Part shown: positions 17,933-26,499 of the stretch, piece by piece | Layout: each line of letters begins with the position of its first letter | Position numbering within the stretch: position 1 is the first letter of the stretch | Source of the DNA: WJMT01 sp964456985 | GTDB lineage: Bacteria > Acidobacteriota > Aminicenantia > Aminicenantales > Aminicenantaceae | DNA: 64,000 nt | Direction: 5' to 3' | Assembly (NCBI GenBank): GCA_964456985.1 | Contig: CAYWDH010000012.1 | Coordinates: 3,042-67,041, forward strand | Program-made: the position numbers and the translations under genes | Notes under the pieces: generated by a model | The model's database searches: none | The model's input: only the letters and a program-made list of their open reading frames with translations | Told to the model about the DNA's origin: nothing

Positions 17933-18060
17933 ATTATTCATGAGCCAAGCTTGCTGCGTTATTGCGAAGAACAAAGTGATGAAGCAATCTCATCTGAAAA
18001 TGAGGCATAATGAGATCACCACGTCACTCCTCTCCTCGTGATGACATTACGCTGTGATCC
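17933..18060. repeat. Hairpin-forming intergenic repeat
   Basis: The non-coding stretch between the methyltransferase operon and the cupin gene. Its first 25 bases match 161-185 at 22 positions. After that, GCGTTATTGCGAAGAAC through GAAGCAATCTCAT (about 17955-17991) is roughly mirrored by ATGAGATCACCACGTCACT through GACATTACGC (about 18009-18052), giving a long imperfect stem. The composition resembles common REP/MITE hairpins found between bacterial genes. It could also stop transcription between the convergent operons. Confidence 0.5.
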
Positions 18061-18065
18061 TAGAT

Positions 18066-18386
18066 TTATTCGCCTTTGGTCTTTGTACGCACAGGCTCGA
18101 CCAGAAGAACCCAGGCCGGCTTTTCTGAACGGGAGCGGTGCCTGGTCCCTCTTTTAACCAAATAGCACTCCATTTCATTGAGTTTAATGGACTCTTTCGG
18201 AGTGTCTATATGAATTGTCCCCTTTAACACAAGAAAGAGCTCATCTTCATGACTATGTGTGTGCCAGTCATAAGCTCCATGAATCTTGGCTACCCGCAAA
18301 GCCACATCATGAAACGAAAGAATCTCTTTTGGTTCCCAGGGATCTTTTGTTTTTTCCACCCACTCTTTTAAGTTTATTTTATCCAT
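18066..18386 (-). CDS. Small cupin-domain protein
   Basis: A 106-residue single cupin barrel. Metal-binding cupin motif 1 is visible as HTHSHEDELFLVLKG (His-x-His then Glu), and motif 2 as VKRGTRHRS with its histidine. Such small cupins bind a divalent metal and act as isomerases, dioxygenases or ligand sensors; the function of this one cannot be assigned. It is alone on the minus strand, convergent with the methyltransferase operon and separated from it by a hairpin repeat. Confidence 0.85.
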   Translation of the reverse strand: MDKINLKEWVEKTKDPWEPKEILSFHDVALRVAKIHGAYDWHTHSHEDELFLVLKGTIHIDTPKESIKLNEMECYLVKRGTRHRSRSEKPAWVLLVEPVRTKTKGE

Positions 18387-18518
18387 GGTCTCTCTTTTAA
18401 TTCCTTTGTTTTTTAATAATTCATATCATAATTAATCTATACTTTGAGTCAAGATATAATTTCCCTCGCTTGTTCAAATTTTTGCTAACCCCATTCTAAA
18501 TTGTCGGCTTAAAAAGAT

Positions 18519-19178
18519 CTATGGCAAAATGAGAGAAAACAAATACCAGCAAATACCCACAAAACCATAAAGCAAGAACCCACAGAAATACTTATATCGA
18601 ATATAAAAGGGCATGAATAAAAAAGCAATGAAGTAGCCTAGAGGAACATAGACCGGAATATTTCCTATCATGAAACCGCTCGGAGTGTTTTGATAGAAAC
18701 CAGCCGCATTGAAAAAATTTTCTACTATGACGGCGCTAAGGGCACTGAACAACCCTGCTGCAAGCGCTCCTATCCACTCACGACCCGTAAATTCATAAAC
18801 TCGGTAATAGATATAGCCAAAAAGCAAAACCCCCAAAATCCAGTATAAAGGGATATAAACAGGAGTCTCAATCAGACGAGGATCCTCCGTCAGATAAACT
18901 ACAAGTCTCAGTTGAGTCACAAAAAAGCTATCAATTACCGGATAGAATACAACTGAAAACACTCCCAGAATCCACAAATTACGCAGAGGGACCCACTCAG
19001 CTTTAAATTTCTTGGTGCAGTAAGCAAGGCCGCCTAGAATAAGAACAACCACAGCATAGATCAAAGGCAAAGAGCGAATGAGGGTATTAACGGCCAAAAC
19101 CAATATAACACCAACCAGACTGCTGCCTACACAGATGTCAAGCTGAGTGATATTCCTTTTTGCGCTGGTATGAGACAT
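18519..19178 (-). CDS. Unknown multi-pass membrane protein
   Basis: A 219-residue protein with about six hydrophobic segments (near residues 15-35, 38-50, 66-88, 105-125, 135-155 and 172-215). I do not recognise a family. Notable residues are a conserved-looking VYIPLYW before the fourth helix, ENFFN in the loop after the fifth, and GNIPVYVPLGY before the last helices, which suggest a lumenal or periplasmic loop with functional residues. There is no signal peptide beyond the first helix and no lipobox. It is divergent from the sulfatase gene and has no clear operon partner. Confidence 0.6.
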   Translation of the reverse strand: MSHTSAKRNITQLDICVGSSLVGVILVLAVNTLIRSLPLIYAVVVLILGGLAYCTKKFKAEWVPLRNLWILGVFSVVFYPVIDSFFVTQLRLVVYLTEDPRLIETPVYIPLYWILGVLLFGYIYYRVYEFTGREWIGALAAGLFSALSAVIVENFFNAAGFYQNTPSGFMIGNIPVYVPLGYFIAFLFMPFYIRYKYFCGFLLYGFVGICWYLFSLILP

Positions 19179-19263
19179 GTTAAGATATTGGACTTCTTAA
19201 GTCTAGATTTTTATTTACAATAACTCAACAAATATTTAAGATTAGATAAAAAAAGCATCATCC

Positions 19264-20808
19264 ATGAAACGAAGAGATTTTATTAAAGGTTCAGGGGCTC
19301 TTATCGGAACAGCTGCGTTATCCTCGTGCCTCATCAATCCGGACTTCTCTCCAAAAAAGAAACCCAATATCATCTTTATTTTAGCGGATGATCTTGGATA
19401 CGGGGAACTGGGATGCTACGGCCAGAAATACATCAGAACCCCTCACATCGACCGGCTTGCAGAAAACGGGCTGAAGTTCACACAGCACTATTCAGGTTCT
19501 CCGGTTTGCGCTCCTTCAAGATGTGTTTTGCTGACAGGAAAACACACAGGACATGCCTTTATTAGAGGAAATGATGAATGGAAAGAAAGAGGAGATGTGT
19601 GGAGCTTTGAGAAAATGCTTGAAGACCCAAAGCTGGAAGGCCAGCGTCCCCTTGCCTCTGATGAGGTGACCTTGCCCGAGCTTCTGAAAAAGGCCGAGTA
19701 CACCACAGCTTGTATTGGAAAATGGGGATTGGGGCCTGCATTCAGTGAAGGATCACCTAATAAGCAGGGTTTTGATTATTTTTTCGGATACAATTGCCAG
19801 CGATGGGCCCATACCTATTACCCGCCCTTTTTATGGGAAAATGAAGAAAGATATCCGTTAGATAACAAGTTCGTGCCTTTGGGCACAACCATTCCAGAAG
19901 GAGCTGACCCGAATAATCCTGAGAGCTACTCTGATTTTCGCCTCAATGACTATGCGCCTGATCTTATGGTGGAAAAAGCTCTGGATTTTATGGCAAAAAA
20001 CAAAAACAACCCCTTCTTTCTCTACTTCCCTAGCACAATCCCACATGTTTCTCTTCAAGTTCCAAAAAAATACGTTGATATGTACCGCAGCGTGTTCAAG
20101 GATGAAGCCCCTTATCCGGGCGGGTATTATTTTCCCTGTCAGTACCCCAGAGCCACGTATGCGGGCATGATTACCCATCTGGATGACCAGGTAGGACAAA
20201 TCGTTCAGAAGCTCAAACAAATCGGAGAGTATGAAAACACTGTGATCATTTTTACAAGCGACAACGGCCCTACTTACACCGGAGGCGCTGATACCCGATT
20301 CTTCAACAGTGCCGGGATTTTCGGTGAAGAACAAGGGAGAAGCAAGGGCTTCACGTATGAAGGCGGCATGAGAGTCCCTATGATCGCCAGCTGGCCTGGA
20401 GTCATTAAACCAGGAACCCATACGGACCATATATCTGCATTCTGGGATATGCTGCCCACTCTGTGCGAATTAACGGGCGCAAAAAAACCTGATGTCACTG
20501 ACGGTCTCAGCCTTTTGCCTGTTCTTACAGGAAAGGGAAAGCAAACTTCCCATGAATTTCTCTACTGGGAATTTCCTGCCTACAAAGGGCAACAGGCTGT
20601 GCGCACAGGGCCATGGAAAGGCATAAGGAAAGATATCTTTGACGGAAACATGAAGATTGAGCTGTATGATCTGGATAAAGACCCAAATGAACAGAATGAT
20701 ATATCTGATAAATATCCTGATATCATCAAAAGAATCGAACAGATCATGAAACAACAGCACGTCCCCAGTGAAATCGACCGTTTCAAATTCCCCCAGCTTG
20801 GAGATTGA
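19264..20808 (+). CDS. Arylsulfatase-family sulfatase, Tat-exported lipoprotein
   Basis: A 514-residue type I sulfatase that hydrolyses sulfate esters. The N-terminus MKRRDFIKGSG is a twin-arginine signal and LSSC22 is a lipobox, so the folded enzyme is probably exported and lipid anchored. Metal-binding aspartates are in FILADDLGYG (residues 42-43). The sulfatase signature VCAPSR has Cys82, which must be converted to formylglycine, in the C-x-P-S-R context used by aerobic FGE or anaerobic anSME enzymes. TSDNGP later supplies the other metal ligands. The C-terminal YDLDKDPNEQND segment is typical of GAG- and polysaccharide-acting sulfatases. No maturase gene is in the window. Substrate unknown. 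Confidence 0.93.
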   Translation: MKRRDFIKGSGALIGTAALSSCLINPDFSPKKKPNIIFILADDLGYGELGCYGQKYIRTPHIDRLAENGLKFTQHYSGSPVCAPSRCVLLTGKHTGHAFIRGNDEWKERGDVWSFEKMLEDPKLEGQRPLASDEVTLPELLKKAEYTTACIGKWGLGPAFSEGSPNKQGFDYFFGYNCQRWAHTYYPPFLWENEERYPLDNKFVPLGTTIPEGADPNNPESYSDFRLNDYAPDLMVEKALDFMAKNKNNPFFLYFPSTIPHVSLQVPKKYVDMYRSVFKDEAPYPGGYYFPCQYPRATYAGMITHLDDQVGQIVQKLKQIGEYENTVIIFTSDNGPTYTGGADTRFFNSAGIFGEEQGRSKGFTYEGGMRVPMIASWPGVIKPGTHTDHISAFWDMLPTLCELTGAKKPDVTDGLSLLPVLTGKGKQTSHEFLYWEFPAYKGQQAVRTGPWKGIRKDIFDGNMKIELYDLDKDPNEQNDISDKYPDIIKRIEQIMKQQHVPSEIDRFKFPQLGD

Positions 20809-20873
20809 GTCCCTGTTTCGAACTGTGAATATCTCTTTTAAAAGGTATTTTTGTTGAAGAACCAGCATCCACT

Positions 20874-20889
20874 TGGGTGATATCACCCA
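20874..20889. promoter_or_regulatory. Palindromic upstream activator site (TGGGTGATATCACCCA)
   Basis: A perfect 16-base palindrome in the intergenic region, 116 bases upstream of the sigma54 promoter at 21006. The same sequence with one mismatch recurs at 35848-35863, 114 bases from the sigma54 promoter of the opposing cytochrome operon. Matching sequence and geometry point to a binding site for an NtrC-type activator, most simply the one encoded at 35878-37239. Confidence 0.75.
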
Positions 20890-21005
20890 CCCTTATGTTA
20901 AAATCCCCATAGAATCATTATCATTTATGCTTTGATCTTCAAATTATCTTTTTATATAGCTTATTATCAATCATTTAGAGATATCACTTTTCATCTAAGT
21001 TTTTA

Positions 21006-21021
21006 TGGCATAAAATTTGCA
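21006..21021 (+). promoter_or_regulatory. Sigma54 (-24/-12) promoter of the plus-strand cytochrome arm
   Basis: TGGCATAAAATTTGCA has GG and GC separated by exactly ten bases, close to the TGGCAC-N5-TTGCA consensus. Initiation is expected near 21032. This rules out translation starts at TTG 21017 and ATG 21029 and supports ATG 21059 for the next gene. Confidence 0.8.
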
Positions 21022-21058
21022 CATAAATATGAGGATATTTTTATATCCAAAAGGATCG

Positions 21059-23017
21059 ATGTCTAGAGAACATAATGATTCCCTAATGCGACTAAACATG
21101 CATCAAAAGCAATGCTTGAATAAACGGATTTCACACAGAGTCTTTCTTTTGGTCCTTTTGTTCATTTTTCCAATCAGTATTATAATCAGCCAAGAACAAG
21201 AATATGAGTCTATTAACAGTGATATGTGCTATGAGTGTCACGAAAAAAGTGCACATGAAACTATTATCTCTAAAGATCTAAGCCATTCCGTTCATGAAGG
21301 CTTTGGCTGCTTGGACTGTCACAAGGATAAAGACACCTTTCCCCACAAAACAGATACTGGGTTTAAGGTTTCCTGTGACAGCTGCAGTTCCTGTCATGAA
21401 GCAGCCGGGAAAGATTACCAACTTCATGGCGTACTAAAAGGTTGTGATTCTGAAAATTCTCCTTCCTGCTCAGACTGCCACGGTTACCATACTGTTCTTC
21501 CGTCATCAGATGAAAATTCCCGCACAAATCCCTCTAATTTGCCCCAAACCTGTGGAACCTGTCATGAAAATTTGAATGTCACCTCTCAGTACACTGACTT
21601 GATTGACCATCCTATTGAAATCTATGAAAACAGCGTCCATGCCGGAGTTGCAAGTTGTAAGGACTGCCATGCTGTCAATGGAAATTCTCATAAAATATAT
21701 TCTCATGGTAATCCTGAATCCACGATCAATCACTTTCGTATTCCCAGCACCTGCGGGCAATGCCACGGAGATGTGGAGAAAATATACTGGCAGAGCATTC
21801 ATGGAGAATTGGTTCAAAACGGTGAAACCAGATCACCAGTATGCACTGACTGCCATGGAGAGCACGGAATCATCTCCCCTTCTGATCCACGCTCCCCTGT
21901 TTCCAAAACCCGTTTGGCACAAGCTACATGCACCCCCTGCCACGAATCCGCTGTCATGTCAGAAAAATACGGAGTCACAGCCGGCCAGCTGGTATCATTT
22001 ATTGACAGTTATCATGGTTTGAAATCCGAGGCCGGCGATACGGTGGTGGCTAACTGCGCCTCCTGCCATGGTTATCATAAAATACTTCCCAGCAGTGACC
22101 CACAATCTTCGGTCAACCCTAAAAACCTAAGGGATACATGCGGAGAATGCCATCCGGGGATTTCTCAACAAATAGCAAACACACCGATCCACAGCAAAGG
22201 AGAAACAGGTCTTGATACTAAGGCTGCTGTTATCCTTAAAAATATTTACATTATAGCCATTTTCATGATCATCGGCCTCATGGCTATTCATTGGCTGATC
22301 GACTTGGGCCGGCAGTTCGCCGATGTGATCAAAAAAAGACCTCAAGTACAAAGAATGAAAGTCTATGAATTATGGCAGCACCACTTGTTGATGATCAGTT
22401 TCGTTGTTTTGGTTATAACCGGATTTTCGCTGCGCTTCAACCAATCATGGCTGACCAGCTTGTTTTTCGGATGGAAAGGAGGATTTGAGCTACGGGGCAT
22501 CATTCACCGAATTGCAGCCGTGGTTTTGATTCTCACAACAATATGGCATATTATTTATCTTTTGACTCCACGAGGCAGACGTTTTTTTAAAGATATGTTT
22601 CCAAAGCTTTATGATTTTAAATGTTTTGTGCAAAAAATTCTTTTTAATCTCAATCTATCTAAAACGACTCCTAAATTCAAACGTTTTAGCTATGTTGAAA
22701 AAGCTGAGTATTGGGCCTTAATCTGGGGGACTGCTGTAATGATCATCACTGGAATCTTTCTCTGGTTCGATAACTTCTTTGTTCAAATATTTCCTGAGGG
22801 AATTTTGGATGTCGCTCTAGTTGTTCATTACTACGAAGCTATTTTGGCTTCATTAGCTATTCTCATATGGCATATGTACGCGACTGTTTTCAATCCAGAA
22901 ATATATCCAATGAATCCAGCATGGATAACAGGCAGGATGCCAAAAAAAATGTTCAATCATGAACATTCTGGAGTTTTAGAAAAGGAAATGGAGTCTGAAG
23001 GTCATGACCGAGAATAA
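21059..23017 (+). CDS. Multiheme c-type (11 CXXCH) / membrane cytochrome b fusion, CbcL-like quinol oxidoreductase
   Basis: A 652-residue protein started at ATG 21059 (AGGA just upstream, and downstream of the predicted sigma54 transcription start). After a signal-type helix the periplasmic part (about 45-385) contains eleven CXXCH motifs: CYECH, CLDCH, CSSCH, CSDCH, CGTCH, CKDCH, CGQCH, CTDCH, CTPCH, CASCH and CGECH. The C-terminal part has about five membrane helices with histidines in the b561 / HydC-like pattern (HWLIDLG, HHLLMISF, HRIAAVV, WHIIYLL, HYYEA, WHMYATVF). The architecture parallels the Geobacter CbcL protein, a menaquinol dehydrogenase in extracellular electron transfer. Electrons would pass from quinol through b hemes to the c-heme chain. 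It is followed by a tetraheme cytochrome gene and faces the large minus-strand cytochrome operon. Confidence 0.87.
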   Translation: MSREHNDSLMRLNMHQKQCLNKRISHRVFLLVLLFIFPISIIISQEQEYESINSDMCYECHEKSAHETIISKDLSHSVHEGFGCLDCHKDKDTFPHKTDTGFKVSCDSCSSCHEAAGKDYQLHGVLKGCDSENSPSCSDCHGYHTVLPSSDENSRTNPSNLPQTCGTCHENLNVTSQYTDLIDHPIEIYENSVHAGVASCKDCHAVNGNSHKIYSHGNPESTINHFRIPSTCGQCHGDVEKIYWQSIHGELVQNGETRSPVCTDCHGEHGIISPSDPRSPVSKTRLAQATCTPCHESAVMSEKYGVTAGQLVSFIDSYHGLKSEAGDTVVANCASCHGYHKILPSSDPQSSVNPKNLRDTCGECHPGISQQIANTPIHSKGETGLDTKAAVILKNIYIIAIFMIIGLMAIHWLIDLGRQFADVIKKRPQVQRMKVYELWQHHLLMISFVVLVITGFSLRFNQSWLTSLFFGWKGGFELRGIIHRIAAVVLILTTIWHIIYLLTPRGRRFFKDMFPKLYDFKCFVQKILFNLNLSKTTPKFKRFSYVEKAEYWALIWGTAVMIITGIFLWFDNFFVQIFPEGILDVALVVHYYEAILASLAILIWHMYATVFNPEIYPMNPAWITGRMPKKMFNHEHSGVLEKEMESEGHDRE

Positions 23018-23140
23018 GAAAAATATAAACAAATAAGATTGCAAAAAAGATATATATTACTATAATAACTATAGTGTTTATAAGTATAATAGGAGATTAA
23101 ACCTGGATAATTAATCCGAATGCATAGAAAGGAGAACATA

Positions 23141-23665
23141 ATGAAAAAAATCATTATCGTATTGATGACCACAGCCATGATCATTATGGGAGTTCATATC
23201 TTTGGACAAGAATTCGAGTATATTGGAGCTGATAAATGCAAAATATGTCATAAAAGCGAATCCCGCGGAGCTCAATACACCAAATGGAAAGAAAGTAAAC
23301 ATTCCAAGTCTTTTCAGGTTCTGTCCCAGGACATCGCAGTTCCCAAAGCTCAGAAGGCTGGAGTGAAAAACCCTTCTGAGAGCCCTGAGTGTCTCAAATG
23401 CCATAGCCCATTGTACGAGAAGGCTCCTGAATTTAAGGAAGAGGGTGTCATTTGTGAAGTATGCCATGGCCCCGGCAGTGAATATAAAAGCCTTAGTGTC
23501 ATGAAGGATCACGATAAATCAGTCGCTAATGGTTTGGTTGAATACAATAGTCAGGAAGATATCAAAAAGCAGTGCCTGACCTGTCATAATAATCCCCACG
23601 GTATCACCTTTGACTTTGATACAGCCTGGGGCAAAGTGAAGCATTACCGCCCGGATAAAGAATAG
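23141..23665 (+). CDS. Periplasmic tetraheme cytochrome, c554-like
   Basis: A 174-residue secreted protein with four heme c motifs (CKICH, CLKCH, CEVCH, CLTCH) in the spacing and order of the cytochrome c554 family: YIGADKCKICHK with a following WKESKHSKS, then ECLKCHSP, GVICEVCHGPG and QCLTCHNN. The N-terminal MKKIIIVLMTTAMIIMGV helix is a signal peptide. ATG 23141 is chosen because AAGGAG lies six bases upstream; an in-frame ATG at 23120 would add seven residues. It probably shuttles electrons in the periplasm between the quinol-oxidising complexes and the outer-membrane conduit. Its stop codon abuts that of the convergent 9-heme cytochrome gene with no spacer. Confidence 0.88.
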   Translation: MKKIIIVLMTTAMIIMGVHIFGQEFEYIGADKCKICHKSESRGAQYTKWKESKHSKSFQVLSQDIAVPKAQKAGVKNPSESPECLKCHSPLYEKAPEFKEEGVICEVCHGPGSEYKSLSVMKDHDKSVANGLVEYNSQEDIKKQCLTCHNNPHGITFDFDTAWGKVKHYRPDKE

Positions 23666-24916
23666 TTATTCCGAACCGGCTCTTTCAATCTGTCTTATTT
23701 TAAAAAAGAGAGCCACCGCTAGCAGAAAAACAAATAGAGTCGCGATCACGAGGCCTCTTTTTCTAAAATTCGCTTCATCCACTGCATCATTACCAGCAGT
23801 CATGACCTCTTTCAAGATAACATTTCCCTTTTTTATTTTCTCATCAATCTCGTCCAAAGAAACACTATGGACTTGGTTTCTCACCTGAATAAGAAGGGTA
23901 TTCACTTCCTGCAGTTTGAATTTAGAGTCACTCACTTCAACTCCCTGATTATCGGCTTTCTGGAGTAGTTCCCTTGCATCTTGAATCTTTCCTTTGAATT
24001 CCTCTAATCGGCTTCTAAGAGTACGGGCCATCTGATATCCCAGTGATTCTGGATCATGACATTGAATACAAACCGACTCAGCTCCGGTTCCCAACATATT
24101 ATCTGAAGGAGCAACGATTTGATGGTTTCCATGACACGCTTCGCACTCGAGTTCTCCAATCATTTCAAACGCATCACTATGGGGACTTTCTAAAAAAAGT
24201 TTGGCGGTCATGGGATGGCATTGGCGGCATACGAATGATACAGCCTTAACTCCAGGCGGTGCTGCACTATGATTGCCGTGGCAGTCATTGCACACCGGTG
24301 CCGATAGATTTTTCTTTTCAAACAGAGCATACGCATGTACACTTTTTTCATAGTCATCAACTTGTTGAGTCGAGATGCTGTAATTTTTCATATACTCCTT
24401 ATTTGAGTGACACTTTCCGCATGTCTTAGGGATATTCCAAGGATAGGTCGAGGAACGCGGATTGATCGAAGAGAGAATCCCGTGCATACCATGACAATCC
24501 GTGCACACCGCGACTTTTTGATCACCTCTGTCTAAAAGTTTTCCATGTTCGCTTGTTTTATACAATACGAGCTGGTCAACTCGGATGTTCGGATTGTATC
24601 TGTGCATATACAGGGAGTTAGAATGGCAGGATCCACAAAACTGGGGTATCAACACTCGATCAGGAGCACCTTTGAACGTGCTGTCCTTTGCTGAGTCAAA
24701 ATCTTCTTCACTGTCATTCCCACCGTGACAGTCAACACATGTGAGTTTGTACTGCCAATGGATATCTGACTTAAACGCTTCAACAGGCGCTGCTAATTCA
24801 TTCTCCAGTTCAGCATGACAAGCAATACAACTGTTAGATTGGGCATTGAGGTCAGTAAACAAACCCACTGGACTGAGCCCGGTTAAAAACATTAAGCATA
24901 ATATCCTGATAAGCAT
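23666..24916 (-). CDS. Nine-heme cytochrome c with C-terminal membrane anchor
   Basis: A 416-residue protein with a signal peptide and nine CXXCH motifs (CIACH, CVDCH, CGSCH, CTDCH, CGKCH, CNDCH, CRQCH, CEACH, CIQCH). A coiled-coil-like helical stretch follows (about 290-365), and a membrane helix (VIATLFVFLLAVALFF) ends in a basic tail. The hemes are thus in the periplasm, tethered to the inner membrane. ATG 24916 is preferred over a TTG at 24946, because it has AGGA upstream and avoids overlap with cytochrome b. It comes directly after Rieske and cytochrome b, where cytochrome c1 would normally be, and probably takes electrons from the Rieske centre. It is the last gene of the minus-strand operon. 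Confidence 0.87.
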   Translation of the reverse strand: MLIRILCLMFLTGLSPVGLFTDLNAQSNSCIACHAELENELAAPVEAFKSDIHWQYKLTCVDCHGGNDSEEDFDSAKDSTFKGAPDRVLIPQFCGSCHSNSLYMHRYNPNIRVDQLVLYKTSEHGKLLDRGDQKVAVCTDCHGMHGILSSINPRSSTYPWNIPKTCGKCHSNKEYMKNYSISTQQVDDYEKSVHAYALFEKKNLSAPVCNDCHGNHSAAPPGVKAVSFVCRQCHPMTAKLFLESPHSDAFEMIGELECEACHGNHQIVAPSDNMLGTGAESVCIQCHDPESLGYQMARTLRSRLEEFKGKIQDARELLQKADNQGVEVSDSKFKLQEVNTLLIQVRNQVHSVSLDEIDEKIKKGNVILKEVMTAGNDAVDEANFRKRGLVIATLFVFLLAVALFFKIRQIERAGSE

Positions 24917-24929
24917 GATTTTCACATTC

Positions 24930-26003
24930 CTATAATTTGGGAACAAGATATGTTAACGCAGTCATAACAACGATATATATAAGAATAATCAATCCTATTA
25001 ATGTGAACAGTGGACTTTTTTCCTCCCTTGTCGCTCGTCTATCCCATAGAGGAATAAACATCCAAAAAAGCCCTCCTATGATAAAACCGATTATGGCCAG
25101 GACTTCTCCTTTGATAAACAAAACATGTGAAGGAATGACCTTCAGTGTGGAAAACATAAAGGTAAAATACCATTCAGGTTTAATCCCAATGGGAGTGTTT
25201 GAAAAAGCATCCGCTTTTTGTCCAAGTTCCCAAGGAAAGAATACACATAAAACACCTATGATCGTGAGAACCATAATCCATCCCAAAGAATCTTTTAATA
25301 AAAAGTTAGGGAAAAAAGAGACCTCTCTGACTTTTTCTTCAGCCAGTCCTATAGGTTTACTCATTCCAAGAATTTGGACTAAAAGTATGTGAATGCTAAT
25401 AATAATAAGAGTAAAAACAGGAAGAACAGCAATATGAAACCAATAAAATCGGGAAATTGTAGCTCCGGAAATGTTTGCCCCTCCAAGAATAAACGTCTTT
25501 ATTGAAGCCCCAATCACAGGTATGGTTCCCACGATATCAGTACCAACCCTTGTAGCAAAAAATGAAAGCTCATTCCACGGCAACAAATATCCGCTAAATC
25601 CAAATGCCATGAACAAAATAAGAAGAAAAAAACCGGAAACCCAGGTCAGCTCTCGCGGAGATCTGTAAGCTTTGAGAAAAAAGGTGCTGAACATATGCAC
25701 AAATATAACTCCTATAAGAATATTTGCCGTCCAACTGTGAATCGAGCGAATGAGCCAGCCGAACCGCACCTGACTCATAATGAACCGAACGCTTTCATAG
25801 GAAGAATCCATAGCGGGTTTATAATACAGGATGAGGAGAATTCCAGTTATCACCTGAACTATGAAGAGAAAAAGACATATTCCGCCAAAATAATACCAAA
25901 TGGAATGTTTATGGACAGGGACTTTCTTTTTTCGAGCAAATTTGATTAATTGGGACAGCATGAATCGGGAATTCAAATAATCAGAGATCTTATTTGTGTT
26001 CAT
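24930..26003 (-). CDS. Cytochrome b of a bc1/b6f-type complex
   Basis: A 357-residue integral membrane protein combining the N- and C-terminal cytochrome b regions. Helices B and D carry the heme-ligand histidine pairs (RSIHSWTANILIGVIFVH and WFHIAVLPVFTLIIISIH). The quinol-oxidation loop has PEWY in IGIKPEWYF, and GFSGYLLPWNE follows the pattern of the family's GYxLPW motif. It oxidises quinol at the Qo site, splitting electrons between the Rieske protein and the b hemes. ATG 26003 is used, seven bases after the Rieske stop codon; a TTG at 26030 would overlap that gene. It forms a unit with the Rieske gene upstream and the 9-heme cytochrome downstream. Confidence 0.94.
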   Translation of the reverse strand: MNTNKISDYLNSRFMLSQLIKFARKKKVPVHKHSIWYYFGGICLFLFIVQVITGILLILYYKPAMDSSYESVRFIMSQVRFGWLIRSIHSWTANILIGVIFVHMFSTFFLKAYRSPRELTWVSGFFLLILFMAFGFSGYLLPWNELSFFATRVGTDIVGTIPVIGASIKTFILGGANISGATISRFYWFHIAVLPVFTLIIISIHILLVQILGMSKPIGLAEEKVREVSFFPNFLLKDSLGWIMVLTIIGVLCVFFPWELGQKADAFSNTPIGIKPEWYFTFMFSTLKVIPSHVLFIKGEVLAIIGFIIGGLFWMFIPLWDRRATREEKSPLFTLIGLIILIYIVVMTALTYLVPKL

Positions 26004-26010
26004 TCTTATA

Positions 26011-26436
26011 TCAACTTTTTTTGGAGACAATGATATCGTCTCCGACAGTTTTGACTTCTAATGCCGTTAATGGGGAAGGAGGAGGGCCTGACAAAACCTG
26101 CCCGTTTAAGTCATACCTTCCGTTATGACAGGGACAGAGCAAGGATTCTGTATCACTCTCATAGATCACATTGCATGAAAGGTGGGTACAGACAGCTTCA
26201 AATGCCAGAAGTCCCCCATCCCGGGTATAGATCAATATCCCTGGTATTGAACCAAACTTAAAAATTTTGGATGTGTTTGGTGCCATTTCACTCAATTTCC
26301 CTACTAAAACACTGCCTGTTCCAGCTTTACTTTGCTTTGGAGGAATGATGTACCGGACTACTGGATATAAAAAAGCACTCACTGTTGCAATCAGGCTCCC
26401 CCCAAGAAAAATATTAATCAAAGACCTTCGCTTCAT
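26011..26436 (-). CDS. Rieske [2Fe-2S] protein
   Basis: A 141-residue membrane-anchored iron-sulfur protein. MKRRSLINIFLGGSL is a twin-arginine signal-anchor. The cluster-binding boxes are CTHLSC (Cys83, His85, Cys88) and CPCHNG (Cys101, Cys103, His104), where Cys83, His85, Cys101 and His104 ligate the cluster and the other two cysteines form the stabilising disulfide. The proline loop is SGPPPSPL. It accepts one electron from quinol at the cytochrome b Qo site and passes it to a c-type cytochrome. It is short but complete, as in Gram-positive and epsilonproteobacterial-style small Rieske proteins. Confidence 0.95.
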   Translation of the reverse strand: MKRRSLINIFLGGSLIATVSAFLYPVVRYIIPPKQSKAGTGSVLVGKLSEMAPNTSKIFKFGSIPGILIYTRDGGLLAFEAVCTHLSCNVIYESDTESLLCPCHNGRYDLNGQVLSGPPPSPLTALEVKTVGDDIIVSKKS

Positions 26437-26499
26437 TTTTCTCTTTTTATTATTTTATCTCTTTTTATTGCATGAAAAATTTATTGTATTCAAGTTCAG

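Noticed and set aside
20809..20870. TTTTAAAAGG-type sequence after the sulfatase as a terminator.
   Set aside because: The stem is A/T only and very short; no convincing hairpin plus T-run.
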